Shown piece after piece: positions 42,148 to 54,031 of a DNA stretch of 64,000 nucleotides. The notes under the pieces were generated by a model. It was given only the letters and a program-made list of their open reading frames with translations, was not told the origin of the DNA and did no database searches. This DNA comes from Cercozoa sp. M6MM (lineage: Eukaryota; Endomyxa: Ascetosporea): the NCBI GenBank assembly GCA_040357565.1, contig JBDODJ010000032.1, one strand, 5' to 3'. The translations under genes and the position numbers were made by a program. Within the stretch, counting starts at the first letter, position 1, and each line of letters starts with the position of its first letter.

Positions 42148-42568
42148 GGTAAGTATGCGTATGGACTCGGAAAACTGAACGATTGGAAGCAATCATGGGG
42201 AAAGCGCAACGCACCACTGGCGACCATTGCTGTCTTAACTAGGCTTAGTGCAAACTTGTGATGCTACTCTAGACCCAAAAACGCACTTTCTCAGGTTTTT
42301 GCTCTGTTGGATTTGGCTACAATGTCTAAAACCCGGACAAATACGCGCAAAGATTAAACAAAATCTGACATAAACTGCACGAACCGCGCGTGCGAGTGTC
42401 GCGAGTGTCACCTCGTTGTTATTTGATCCCTGCGAGGCAGCTGGCGGAGCTCCGCGTGTTGATTTCGTAGGTACGTCAGTTGACTTTCGATGGAATCAAA
42501 AACCAAAAAGATCCTTGTGTTTTCGAAGGTTTCCCGGGCGCAAGAAAACTCCGGAAAGACAAGGAATA
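42148..42568. promoter_or_regulatory. Divergent intergenic region ATG8/ZPR1
   Basis: 421 bases between two divergent starts; no element recognised. Confidence 0.3.
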
Positions 42569-43858
42569 ATGTCTCGACCGGAAGATGACGCTGCGAAGCT
42601 GCACGTCGTCCGTACCACCGAGAAGGTGCTTGCCGAAATACGTCTGATTTATATTCAAAATCCAATTGTTTTTCCCAGACGATCGAGGACGCGACGCCGT
42701 ACGAGGTCGTCGAGAGTGAGGATGGCGTACCCTGGCGTTTATCTCTTGTGTTGACGAGAGAGTTTCTTGATTAAATGAAACCACACACAGGTTGCTCGTC
42801 GTGCTGATGGCGTGAGCGAGCTGCAGACGATGTGCATGGCCTGCGGTGGCCAGGGCACGACCCGCATGCTGCTGACGACGGTTCCTTTCTTCCGTGACGG
42901 TAGTTTATTTCCTCAGTTTCGCGTAAACGATTTGAATGGAGCACTGCGATCATTCTGCAGTGGTCTTAATGTCGTTCCGCTGTCCCAACTGCGGCCACCG
43001 AGCTACCGAGGTCGACAACACCTCTGGCCTCGCCGAAAAAGTTTGTTTCGACTGCTTCTCTGCGTTCTGGCACGTTTATGTTTGTATTTTTAACACAGGG
43101 TGTGCAACACACGGTTGTGGTCAAGGCGGAAGGCGATCTCAACCGTAGCCTCAATTCACTCAATTCACTCAAAATCTGAGCAACTTAAGACTTTCTCGTT
43201 GTGTTTCTCGTGCAGGAGCGGTTGTGAAGAGCACTTACGCTTCCATTCGCATCCCTGAGATCGATTTTGAGATCCCGTCGCAGACCCAGGTAGTTTCCGC
43301 GCGGAAGTGCTCGAAGCGATCATAAGTGCTGTTCCGTGAGCAGAAGGGTCAAATCAGCACGGTCGAAGGTTTCATCATGAAGGTAAACCCCATTTGCCGG
43401 ACTGAAACGTTAGAAGTAGTTGTTTAGGCTGCTGATGACCTCGAGAGTGGTCAGAGTTGGCGACGACAACAAAATGGTATTTTGATTTTTTGGGTTTGCT
43501 TTTTGTTGAAAAGCATTTTGGTATTTTGTGTCGGTTTTGGAGTTGTTGTTTGTTGTAGAGGTTGTGGCCGATCACGTGCAGCGCGTGATTGACCGGTTGC
43601 GTTGCATGCTGGCGCTGCAGGAGCAGGTGGGTCGCTTGCTGAACAAGAAAGCTGAAAGTGTTGACTGAAATTGCGGAATGTTTGTGCTGATATACAGTGG
43701 ACGTTCGTGCTGAACGATCCGTCCGGCAACAGTTTTGTGGAGAACCCGCACGCGCCGCTCAGTGACCCGAACGGTCAGGTCAAGTACTTTGCTCGTTCGC
43801 GCGCACAGCTCAAGGAGATGGGCTACCTGGCCGATGATGCTGCCGATGTGAGCTTTCG

Positions 43859-43904
<46 letters not shown>

Positions 43905-45578
43905 GCTCTCTCGTTTAACATCGTTTTGCAGGAGGAGGAGCCTAAGGCAGGTACACGGCTGCCCGAGACGAGCCAGGCGGTACCAGTGATCAGTCAGGTT
44001 GTTTTTATACAGTGCATGTGCGATGTTTGTGCTGCAGGTGGCTGCTGCCAAGGTCGAAAAGTCCGTGATGAAGGCTGTCGAGTCCATGTAAACTTCTTGC
44101 TTGTTTGACTTGCTTTTTACCACCTCCCTTGGTACTCAGGATGCAATCGACGGAGCAGCAGGAAGTGTTGCGAATGTCGAGTCCGTGCTACGCGTGTCCC
44201 AACGTACTCAAACCCTCCTCCTCTGATCGGCTTTTTCTTATGTTAAACTGGTACGTTTTTGGAAAATACAGGAGGCCGACACGCTCATGTGCTTTGTGAA
44301 CATCCCGAATTTCAAGGATCTCATCATCATGAACACGCAATGCTCGCACTGCGGCGCACGTGATGTTGAGGTGCCCTTGACCCTTATCCCTTGCTCCTTG
44401 ACCCTTGACTTGACCCTTACCCAGGTCAAGCCGAGTGGCGCCATCTCGCGAAACGCGCGGCGTATCACGCTGCGTGTCGAGAGTGTTGAGGGTACTTTCC
44501 AGTGGTTTTGACATAGCAGTGTGGGATGGCAGATGTGTGGCCATGTGGGGCAGACCTGTCGCGCGATGTGCTCAAGTCAGACTCGTCGGCTGTACTGCCT
44601 CTCCTCTCGTGTTGTGTTGTTGTCTGTGAAAGCATGTGCATTGTGTCGACACACTCACACAGGTGCTGATCCCGGAACTCGAACTCGAACTGGTCTACGG
44701 CACGCTGGGTACTTGAACTTTTAATGCTGTAGGAAAGGGACAGAGTTCACGGGTGGTCTCTGGGTAGGTGGCAAGTACACCACCGTCGAGGGTCTGCTTG
44801 ACGCGATTCGCGAGCAGCTGGTAGCTTGCATGTATTCTCATATATTATCGATGTATTATACATATACAGATGTAGTATTATATCTGTTTTGTAGGCCGGT
44901 GCGACGTTCGCGATGGGCGACTCGGCCACGTCGGACAAGGCGATTCGTTTCAACGAGGTGTCTTTTCTGTTGCTCTCTCTGTGTCTGGCCGTGCTTGATG
45001 GTTCCAACCCCCCCCCCCCCCCTGTGCTTGATAGTTCATGGCCAAGTTCGATAAACTGGCGTCCTGTGAGGTACAGGTGGTCTTTGTTGTTGTCCACAGA
45101 TGCATGTGTGGTGCTTGTTGGCAGGAGCCGTGGCACCTGGTGATTAACGACCCGCTGAGCAACAGTTTCGTGCGCAACCCGCACGCGCCGGCGGCCGATC
45201 CACAGCTCACTATCGAGGTAGTCCTATGCACCTTTGCACATGTGTACAGCTATAAATAATATAGCACGTGTGTGTACTTGCACTGGACAGGACTACCCGC
45301 GCACGGCCGAGCAGAACGAGGAGTTCGGTCTGACGGACATGCGCACCGAGCACTACGGACAGGACGGACAGGAGTCGCGTCCTGACATCGAGACCGAGGC
45401 CATGGCCGAGTTGACGCAGCCCGACGCCGAGTGGCAGCCGCGACACCTTGATGACACGGTAGATCCCTGCCCTGCCCCTGTCTCATTGCTTTTGTCGATA
45501 CTAACACCATACCCATTGATTGAGTAGGCCAAGATGCACGGCCGCTTCATCAAGGAGGACGACGAGCAGCAGCAATAG
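42569..45578 (+). CDS. ZPR1: Zinc-finger protein ZPR1 (eEF1A chaperone)
   Basis: ZPR1 has two tandem zinc finger plus A/B-domain modules and helps fold eEF1A. Module 1 reads LQTMCMACGGQGTTRMLLT, FRCPNCGHRATEVDN, IRIPEIDFEIPSQTQKGQIS and FVLNDPSGNSFVENPHAP. Module 2 reads MSSPCYACPN, MCFVNIPNFKDLIIMNTQCS, HCGARDVEVKPSG, GGKYTTVEGLLDAIREQL and LVINDPLSNSFVRNPHAP, ending GLTDMRTEHYGQ and an acidic tail (KEDDEQQQ). Both C4 fingers keep their cysteines. More than 15 exons; introns include a (TC)n run and a C-run. The exon set between 44510 and 44720 is less certain. Confidence 0.9.
43861..43912 (+). repeat. (TC)n microsatellite in ZPR1 intron
   Basis: About 25 tc dinucleotides with few interruptions, next to the acceptor, so they extend the polypyrimidine tract. 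Confidence 0.9.
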
Positions 45579-45683
45579 CACTGACGCGATCGATTCGAAT
45601 TCGCGCGTTTCAGTTGCGATGTGTCGTCTCTAGCAAATTTAGATCTAGTCTGTCCGTTCCGTCCGTTCTGATGAACGTTAACA

Positions 45684-45892
45684 GGTATGCCGGGGTTTTT
45701 GCCTCGCAAAACCGAACACCCAAAAATACTGCCCTCGAACTGCTTTATTAGATGCTAATCAGGTCCTCATTCTGGGCATTGGGGCCTTACGGGGGCCTGG
45801 TACTTATAAGAAAAGCCCTCTCATTTGTGCCTTTCCCGGCCGATACCAATGGCATTTTTATAGATTCTGGCCACGAAAAACGCCGCCATACC
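45684..45892. mobile_element. MITE-like element, same family as at 14.3 kb
   Basis: About 209 bases between ZPR1 and BUD31. Left end ggtatgccggggtttttgcc, right end cgaaaaacgccgccatacc, which is close to its inverse complement. It shares the first 20 bases and an internal ccgaacacccaaaaatac-like stretch with the 14280 element. No clear target duplication, no ORF. Confidence 0.65.
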
Positions 45893-46033
45893 CCACGTAT
45901 CTAATATTAAACCTCAACGGTCGCGTTAACGTTTCAATTCAGGCACTTCCGTTCGTTCACGATCAGTCCTGGTCGGGTTCCCGAGCGTCGCGCTCGTCCT
46001 GCTCCTCCTTTTGTTGCCTGCGATCGTGCTCAC

Positions 46034-47167
46034 TCATTACTGCGTGCGATACAAGACACTGCAAGAGAGACACGCATGTACCGGATCCGCTTGAGTTGCT
46101 CGATGCGCGCGGACACCTCGGGATCGTCGCTGTCGCTGCTATTGTCACTGTCGCTGTACCACACAAAAATAATATACATATATATATATATATATGTATA
46201 TATATAAATATATATATACATGTAAAAAAACATGTAAAAAAACAAAGAAATAAACAGATCATACGAATCAGAGCCTTCAAACTGTTCGCGCCAACCCTTG
46301 CTGAACCACCAGATCGGGCCACCTGACACACACACACACACACACACATACACCGCTTCAGTCAACAAGCAGTGCAAACCACAGAGATAAAAGGCAGACT
46401 ACCATCACCAGAAGCGCAGCTGATGCATCCTGTCTTTCGCGAGGGCACCCAATTGCCCTGCATGTAGGACTTGATCAAGAAGGACAGCACAGCACAGGAC
46501 AGGACAGGACAGGACAGGACAGGACAGGACAGAATGGAGAAGGGGAGTACCTTGGCACGCTGTCGCAGCGGCACGCGGCAGTGCGACACGGTGCCAAAGT
46601 TGGTCTTGCGGTTCACGGCCGACAGCGAGCAGAGTCGCTCGTAGCCGGGCTTGCGCCACTTGGAGATCAGCGGACCGTCGGCCACCTTGCAGCGCACCAG
46701 GTACCTGCGGAGACAACAGGGTACAACAACAACAGCAACGACAACAACAAGGAAAGTGTACTTGTAAAGCGAGGCCGACATCTCCTTGAGCACGTAGTGC
46801 TTCTCGTAGATCCACCGGTTGCGCCTGCGTTTCTCAACCAGACCGATCTTTGGAAAAAACAAAACGACACAACACGAGCGACAGAAAAACAAGTACCTCC
46901 AGTAGTGGTAGTGCACGGGCCACGTCGCTTCGTCCTTGCGACGGCCGCGATGACTCTCGTTGACAGCCTCGTTCATCTTTTGCTGCGGGTAGGTAGAATT
47001 CCAAACATATTACTTCCAAACAGGGACATTCACTGGCCAAAAATCCATAATTGGCAACAAAACACTCATGTGACACATCGACACACCTCGAGCTCGTCCA
47101 AGCCGCTCGCGAACTTCTCGAGCTCGGCCGGCACCGGCTCCTGGAGTTTCAGTCTCCACGTGGCCAT
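46034..47167 (-). CDS. BUD31: Pre-mRNA splicing factor BUD31 (G10) with acidic C-terminal extension
   Basis: BUD31 is a small zinc protein of the NineTeen complex/active spliceosome. From the ATG at 47167: SGLDELEQKMNEAVNESHRG, then WPVHYHYWRRNRWIYEKHYV, SASLYKY, VADGPLISKWRKPGYERLCS and TNFGTVSHCRVP, all aligning without gaps to the family pattern (the WP...LYEY segment matches residue for residue in spacing). The Cys-rich end is KTGCISCASGDGG. Instead of stopping there, frame continues through PIWWFSKGWREQFEG and an acidic SDSDNSSDSDDPEVSARIEQ segment to the stop at 46034. The usual basic N-terminus (PKVKRSRK) is absent. Seven or eight exons. Confidence 0.85.
46158..46216. repeat. TA-rich simple-sequence in BUD31 intron
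   Basis: Alternating tatata/catata run making up most of an intron core. Confidence 0.85.
46321..46351. repeat. (CA)n microsatellite in BUD31 intron
   Basis: About 14 ca units adjoining the exon that begins GGPIWW. Confidence 0.85.
46486..46532. repeat. (ACAGG)n pentanucleotide repeat in BUD31 intron
   Basis: Roughly nine acagg units, that is TCCTG on the gene's sense strand. Confidence 0.9.
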
Positions 47168-47367
47168 CACTGGTTAAAGATCAGAACACGCGTGGATATG
47201 CTGACCGGTGGCGTCGTTCAATGTCTTCCGTCAGCGGAGCGCTTGTTTAGATTAAGAGTCGAAGTACGATTTGGACGAAAGCAAAAGAGCGCCGGAAAAA
47301 AAATTAAGCGGAGCTGGTCGACGAAATCTCTTTGCACAGGCGTCGAGCAGAGCAGTCCGTCGTCGCC

Positions 47368-48691
47368 ATGGTACGCCTCAATTACACAGGCAGTGTGAAC
47401 GGCGCGTGGGCTCATTCTAGGCCCGGAGTGAATGTGATAACTATGATTCGTGTATTTTGTATTCTTTGTGTGACTCGCAGAGAATCTGGAAGTGCTGGTT
47501 CTGCTCCGTAAGCTCTCTGTTGTTGTGCTGTTGGTGCTGTGTGATTTAATTGTGTGTGGGCTGTCTCAGAGCAACATCTACCCCGGCCATGGTATGATGT
47601 TCGTTCGCAATGACGGCAAACAGTTCCGCTTCTGCTCGGTATCATCAGATCAGCACTTTGGGTGTGTGTCGAGTTATCTCTCACTCATGTAGAGCAAGTG
47701 CAACCGCAATTTCAAGATGAAGCGCAACCCAAGAAAGGTGCGCTGGACCAAGTCGTACCGCCGCGCGCACGGCAAGGAACTTACCAACGTATCATCCCTC
47801 CCGAGACTGTCCTATCACTAGAGGATGTCCACTTACCCCTTACCCCGCCCCCCCCCCCCCCACTTCCCCAGGATCTGTCACTCGAGTTCGAAAAGGTGCG
47901 CAACCGTCCGGTCAAGTAAGCTGCCCTCCTTACCCCTACCCCTTACCCTTACCCCCTGCCCCTACCCTTACCCTTCCCCACCCCAGGTACTCGCGCGAAC
48001 TGATGGCCAAGACGCTGTACGCCATGAAGCGTGTGACCGAGATCCAGGTACTTTGTTGTCCCCCCTAATTGGTTGTGTAGACAGCCTTAAGTATTGGCAG
48101 TACGCCCCTTTAACTGAGCATGTATACCTACCCCATAGGACGCGCGTCGTTCGGTGCTGGCGGAGGAGCGCGACAAGGCCGCGCAGCGCAAGCACAAGGT
48201 AGCCTCTTCCCCCTGCCTGTCCATATGGGCTGTACATATGGACTGTACGTATGGACACGAGGGTACACATGGACGGTGTTGTGTGTGCAGGAGATGGCAC
48301 GCGGCGACATTCAGCGCAACCGCGATTTGGTGGTGGCGCCCGAACTCGTGCAGCGCGAACTCGAGGCCGCCGGCGTCGACACCTGTACACTCGTCCCCTT
48401 TAACAGTCCACTCGTGTCTAAATGTACTGTGTACGGGTCATATCCTGCTGTAGCCAACACGACCACTGTGGATGGCAATGGCGTCGAACGCATTGTGCCG
48501 CGACAACTCAACACCAAGCAGGTACACAATACAACATATGCCTCCAAGGACTGTGTGTGTCTTGTGTGTCTTGTGTATCTGTGTCTGTGTCTGTACAGGT
48601 CGCTCGTGCCGTGGCCGACAAGCTGCGACGAAGGATGCAGGCCACAGCCGGCGGCAGCAACGCCAGCGACAGCAGCATGCGCGACGACTGA
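47368..48691 (+). CDS. RLP24: 60S ribosome biogenesis factor RLP24 (RSL24D1)
   Basis: RLP24 holds the place of eL24 on pre-60S particles. The family begins MRIxKCxFCS. Here RIWKCWFCS is exon 2 (47481-47507), and the only Met that joins in frame is the ATG at 47368-47370, followed at once by a GTACGC donor, so exon 1 carries just the start codon. The rest reads [60 protein letters not shown] and AMKRVTEIQ, with the C2C2 zinc ligands present. The C-terminus is long and charged ([20 protein letters not shown]). About nine exons; introns are CCCTTACCC-rich. Confidence 0.87.
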
Positions 48692-49016
48692 GTCAACTTT
48701 GCGCTGCGGCGTGCGCACTCGCAACTCCCGTGCAACTTACTTTATTCGCTTCCAGAACTCAGTTACTTAGTTTGTTACTTAATTGCAAATCGGTTAACGT
48801 AATGGCGGATCTGTTGCAGAAACTGGGCCAAAACTGTTAGATACGCACCAACACCAGTCTAAGACACTCTCTGATCACAGTTCAAAGCGGCACCGTCGAC
48901 GTTAGAGAGGTTTATTTTCCAGTTCTAAATCGAACTGTGCTGCTGAAACGACATGAATCGGACGGCAATCGAATGCAGTCAGTCTCGGGTCGTTCTTTTA
49001 CGTAGCATTGACCGAG
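48692..49016. other. Intergenic between convergent genes
   Basis: 325 bases, nothing recognised. Confidence 0.4.
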
Positions 49017-50777
49017 TCACTGGCGTGGCAGCTGAAGTGTTTCTCGCATTCGTTCGTCCAAGTCGAGATAAGTCGTCTCCATCTCTTGGCGCAACTTGCG
49101 GAGTCGCGTCAGCCATGCCTCGTACTTGGCGACAATCTCGGCAGCCTGCATATCAGCATTCTATCTAATTGTGTAACAGGGCAGCCAGATTTCAACATGC
49201 CAGTTGAAGCGAGATTTTGGTCGGGCAGTACCTCTGGAACATCAGCATCAGGCACCAGCGGGTTCGTGGTCCTGCGGTAGAAGGAGCCTTCTGCGCGCGA
49301 GTCCGCGGCGAAGCCTTCGGCGAAGTGAGAGATGGCGTCGCGCACTTCCTGTGCCAGTGGGTGCTCGCCTCGTTTGCTCACGAGTCGCGCCACCAAGGAC
49401 AGCAGCGGTGTGCTGAGACTATGATTGGTCTGGTCGACGAGTGCCGACTCGTCCAGCCACTGGTCGTGCCAGGCCTCGATGTCGCCTGCCTCGAGATCAG
49501 CTTGCGATATTTCGCGAACTAGTCGTCCCTTTACGAGCACGTTATCATATGTGGTACAGTCTTGCAATTGAACCAATTCTGCTCTGTACCTGTAGCATCT
49601 CTTTCGCACTGAACAAAGTAGCGTGCAGTTGGTCAGCAGCCTCGTCGCGCTCTTGTTCGAGCAGTTCGAGTCGGTGCTCCAGTGCGTCGTACCGCTCGGT
49701 GATGTCCGCGATGGCAGCGTCGATTCTTGGACGCAGTTCTTCCAATGGAAGGTCCTATCCGCAATAAGATTGAATACCGTACTTTAGTTTGTTAACTTTC
49801 AAAGCACGTTCGAAAACTCCCAAAGTAAGTACTGTACAGTACCTGTGAGCTGAGAAGTTGCTCCAGATTCTCTTCCAAAGGAAGCCACATGGACAGTTCT
49901 TCGAGTTTCATGGCGTGTCGCTGCTCTTCGAACGGACGCAACGTCGTGTCGACTTGTTGGAGTCTCTCAGAGGGCGCGTAGTCGCGCTGATCGACAAGCG
50001 CGCGCAGCGACTCCGCTTGAGTTCGTGTTTTGTCGCGTTGTGCTTGTTCACGCTCCTGCCAGCGTCGGTGACGCATCGCCAGTTCGTTTAAGTAGTGATC
50101 TCCGTGTTCTTGTTCCTGGGTCCACTCCGCGCGGAGCACTTCCTGGTTCACATTCAGTAGGTCTGTACTGTTGCACTTCGTAGTCCGCTGTACCTCGGGA
50201 CCGCCGAGCGGCAGGGCTTGTGCGACAGTGCTTGGCCCCTGGAAAGCCATGTTGACGGCCACAGCAGCATAGAGGGCATGTTGCAGCTGGTTGGTGCCGC
50301 CACACTTTGACTCCAAAATGGCAGTCATATTTTTTATCTGATGCGTAAGGAGAGGAAAGGTGTAGACCTAAAGTAAGGACCAAAAGAAAGTATTAGTCTG
50401 GTACCACAACGGAAAAAGTGTCGCCAGCTTGAATCACGTGGTTCAGTGCCTGTCGACACTCGCGGTCGGCGTGAGTACTTTGTGGTGCGAACACAGCAGT
50501 GTGTTTCTCTCGATTGGATCGTGCTTTTGCCTCTTCGCATTGTTGTTTCTGTACAGTAGCAATACGTCTCTGTTCCAGTGCAGGCAGTGGACCGTACCAG
50601 TTTGTCGTGCTCCCGTTGCATTCGAAGCCGTTCCTCTGGTGAAAACAATAACGTCAGCACACTCGATTTACTGCCAGTTGTCGGAAGCGTCGCTGCACTT
50701 TCGACGTGCTGCCAGTTGCAGCAACTGAACACAGACGCCGCTGTCAGGACAGCAGACACGACGCTTTTAAGTTTCAT
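49017..50777 (-). CDS. Secreted coiled-coil protein 2
   Basis: Start MKLKSVVSAVLTAASVFSCC at 50777 is a signal peptide. Seven exons follow with heptad-like text: EERLRMQREHDKL, KQQCEEAKARSNREKHTAV, ILESKCGGTNQLQHALYAAV, QREQAQRDKTRTQAESLRAL (variant WQEREQAQRDK), AIADITERYDALEHRLELLE, LESALVDQTNHSLSTPLLS and, at the end, EMETTYLDLDERMRETLQL. Cys residues are few. No membrane helix. Similar plan to the protein at 28.1-29.3 kb. The reading frame stays open for about 147 codons upstream of this ATG, without signs of being coding. Confidence 0.6.
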
Positions 50778-51273
50778 TTCAAACAGCTTTGAGCAGTAGT
50801 GAGTCCAGCCTATAAGAACTCTCCAACTCGCTGCTGACCTCACATTCCTTCTCAGTTTGAGGAGTTTAACCGAGTCTGGCAGAAGTTTCTGTTTCAGTTT
50901 ACTCAGTCCTTCCGTTCGGTTTTCATTTTGTACCGTACTCAGGCCGTCAGTTGGCTCTGTGGCAACTGTGAACGAACTAAGTTTAATTAGAACTGAACTG
51001 GCTACGAATACGAACACAGTACAACTTGAATACTTGTAATACAGCCAGCTTGTGTCGAATCGAATCCGATCCGATCGACTGATCGAACGGCAGCGCAGGA
51101 CCCACGAAACTAGTACGTTCACGCAAACTGACGTGAACTGAAAGCCAACGAAAATACGTAAAATTGGCGCAATTTCTGAGCCGAAAATCTTCAAAACAGG
51201 TGTGATTTGTAGATACATTCTGGCTAAGTTACAGTAAGTTGCGGAACGTAAAACAACTGAATCACCGTATCAG
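50778..51273. other. Intergenic, 496 bases
   Basis: Presumed promoter of the coiled-coil gene. An open frame in phase with it reaches 51218 (starts MYLQITPVLKIFGSE) but has irregular composition and no family match; I do not call it a gene. Confidence 0.35.
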
Positions 51274-53079
51274 TCAGCTGTCCTGACCGGCCTCGGCGCC
51301 AGCGGCAGTGGCCTTGTCCGTGCCAGTGTGCGTGTGCTTGTCGGTGACGGTAGCATAGCCCTGCGGGTTGGTCGACTGCCAACGCCAGGCGTCGCGACAC
51401 ATGTCCTCAATGCCGTGCTGTGCCTGCCAACTGTAGCAACACACATGTACATGTGTACAACCATACATGTACAACCATACATATCTCCTACAGGTACCCC
51501 AGCACACGATTGGCCTTGCTCGGGTCGGCCAGACTGGTGGCAACGTCGCCTGGGGGAGGGGTAAGGGGGTAAGGGAAGAGGGGTAAAGCGAGTGTAGTAC
51601 CCAGACGACGTGCAACGAGCGCGTAGGGCAGCTCGCGACCGACGGCTTTTTCCATGGCACGCAGCACCTGCAGCACCGAGTAGCCGTTGCCTGTGCCGAG
51701 ATTGAACACGTGCACACGCTCGTCGGCAGGCACTGCACACACACACACTTGTTCACAGGCAGGCAGTAGGCAGGCAGTAGGCAGTAGGCAAGCAGTAGGC
51801 CAGGTACTGTGTACCCAGTTGTTCCCGAGCGAAACGCGCGTGCGCAAAGAAGAGTTCGAGTGCCTGCACGTGTCCGCGTGCCAGATCGACCACGTGGATG
51901 TAGTCACGCACACCTGAGTCACCAGTCCACCAGTGATTAGTCCAGTCATTAGTCCAGTCATCAGTCCAGTCATCAGACCAGTCATCAGTCAGAAGGTACC
52001 AGTGCCGTCGCACGTGGGATAGTCACTGCCGAACACCTGGAGTTGCGGCAGTCGACCCACGGCCACCTGACAGATGTAGGGCAGCAGGTTGTTCGGAATG
52101 TCATTGGGATCCTCGCCGATCAGTCCTGCACAGAAATGGACCGTCCATTTGGACAGACAGGGGAGGGGGCAGGACAAAATGTACCACTGACATGTGCGCC
52201 GATCGGATTGAAGTAGCGCAGCACGACGAAGCGCCAGGCAGAGTCGTGTCGAGCCACGTCGCGCAGAATCTCCTCCTGCACGAACTTGGACATGCCGTAC
52301 GGGTTCGTGCAGTTCTCCGCCAGCGCCGGTGATGCCTCGCTGAAGCCCTGCTCTGCGGGGGGGGGGGGGGTAAACTGGGGGGTAAACTGGTGTGATAAAC
52401 TGGTGAGGGGTAAACTGGGGAGGGGGGGGCAAGGAGGGGGGTAAGACACCGCCAGTCATGTTGCCGTACACGGTGGCACTCGAACTGAAAATGAGTCGCC
52501 GCGCGCCCACCTCGTCCAGCACAGCGAGTGTATTCAGAAGCGCCTTGACATTGACGTCATAGTAACGCACCGGCATCCGCGTGGATTCGCCCACCTGACC
52601 CATACACAGCCTTAAACATACCTAAGCTCCCTTAAACATACCAAGACATTGCCAGACACCGCCTTAAATAGGACTACCGACTTGAGACCGGCAAAGTGCA
52701 CCGTGGCGTCCACCGGGAACTCCTGCAGCAGGTCTCGCAGACCCTCCTTGCCTGCGTCCGAGGCCAGGTCCAGCTTGCGGAAGATCTGCACTTATCCGCC
52801 TCTTTACCCCCCTCTTTACCCCCTCTTTACCCCCCTCTACCACTGACACTCACCGGACGCTTGCCGTCGCAGATCGAGGCGATGCGCTCGAACACTTCGG
52901 CGTTGCTGTTGGACAGATCGTCCGCCACCAGCACGCGGAAACCCAGCTGCAGCAGCTGCACCACCGTGTGACTGCCTGCTCAAGGCCACAGGCAGCACGA
53001 AACTCCCCGTAAACCAAAACAACACAAACAACACACCAATGTAGCCAGCGCCGCCGGTACACAGGATCGTTTTCGTCAT
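51274..53079 (-). CDS. GALE: UDP-glucose 4-epimerase
   Basis: Interconverts UDP-glucose and UDP-galactose using bound NAD. From [20 protein letters not shown] (Rossmann GGAGYIG) about nine exons join: [81 protein letters not shown] (catalytic YxxxK), [52 protein letters not shown] and [15 protein letters not shown]. All catalytic residues are present. Introns carry GGGGTAAACTG repeats and a CAGTCATCAGTC minisatellite. Confidence 0.93.
51757..51803. repeat. (GGCAGTA)n in GALE intron
   Basis: Six or so irregular aggcagtaggc units. Confidence 0.8.
51935..51992. repeat. CCAGTCATCAGT tandem repeat in GALE intron
   Basis: Five units of about 12 bases (agtccagtcatc) fill a short intron almost completely. 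Confidence 0.9.
52356..52445. repeat. GGGGTAAACTG-type repeat in GALE intron
   Basis: G run followed by ggggtaaactg units; the sense strand (minus) is C-rich and ends in the acceptor. Confidence 0.9.
52797..52840. repeat. TCTTTACCCCCC repeat in GALE intron, opposite orientation
   Basis: Four units of tctttacccccc on the plus strand, so the minus-strand transcript reads G-rich here, unlike the other introns of this type. Confidence 0.85.
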
Positions 53080-53234
53080 TTCCTTCAGCACTTACAGAAC
53101 AGCCAAGTGTTAGGCACACGGGCACGCTCGGCAGGACTCCTGATCTCGCTCCGCGATCGTCTTTTTGTTTTTACGAATGAACCGATAAATGAATACGTCG
53201 TTCGAAGAAAAAAGAACGGGCACAGGACGGGGAA

Positions 53235-54031
53235 TTAGTTCTCGCAGCAACCCTGATCGATCTCGCCGTGCTCGTTGAAGTCGTTGTTGGCGGTCTGGGA
53301 ATACTCGAGAGTGCCAAATTGGATAATACTGGCACTACTTTGACTGCTTTCAGTGAACAAAGGAGGAGCAGGAGCGGTTCCTACCGGCAGCAGAAGGCCC
53401 TTGATCGAGAACAGGTAGTGGCCCAGAGCGGCGCCAAACAGCGGCACCTTGGAAGGGGGAGAAATCAAAGAGATCATTAGTATTTTTAAAGGTGCTTAAG
53501 GGTAACTTGGACAGTACCAAGAAAAGGTAGACATTGTAGACCATAACGATCAGCATGACCAGGTAGGCCAGCACGAGGTTGCTCAGCATGCACACGAGGT
53601 CCAGCCACGAGCCTTGCTGCTGCTGCTTGGCGCGACTGTTGCGCCAGGCTGCAAGCACACACGAGACAGCTTTAGCTTGCCCAAACTTGAGAGAAGAGAG
53701 CCCACCCTGCAGGTACTCGCGCAGCACGGCCATCGCAATCGTCGCGACACTCGTGTAGATGTACTCACCCAATGTCTCGACTCGCCTACAGTAGTCACCA
53801 CACCATTCAGTTGAGCGACCTTTCACAGCTTCCTTTCTGCTTTGTAAACATACCAGCCCTTAAACAACAACGCCGGCACGGCGTCGAAGTGGAACGCCAT
53901 CTTCTCATGCGCCCTAAGGCAACAGCAGCTCGTCAGGTTGGCGACAACACAAAAGTGCCGATCGCGAAAACAGAACATTACAACGCGGGCGTCGCGAGCG
54001 CCAACAGCGCCAGAACCACGAGCTTTAACAT
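53235..54031 (-). CDS. CTR: Ctr-family copper transporter
   Basis: Six exons. A signal-like start (MLKLVVLALLALATPAAA) leads to HEKMAFHFDAVPALLFKGWR before TM1 (IYTSVATIAMAVLREYL), a loop with QQQQGSW, TM2 LVLAYLVMLIVMVYNVYLFL with the MxxxM copper-selectivity motif, and TM3 PLFGAALGHYLFSIKG with the GxxxG packing motif. The tail ends DQGCCEN, a vicinal Cys pair that could hand off copper. Trimeric Cu(I) importers of this family usually have Met-rich ectodomains; here only the HEKM/MxFHF part remains. Confidence 0.8.

Noticed and set aside
50334-51218. 294-codon minus-strand frame covering the coiled-coil gene's 5' exons and upstream DNA
   Set aside because: It reads through two well-supported introns, and the upstream part has no family resemblance; the signal-peptide Met at 50777 explains the start better.
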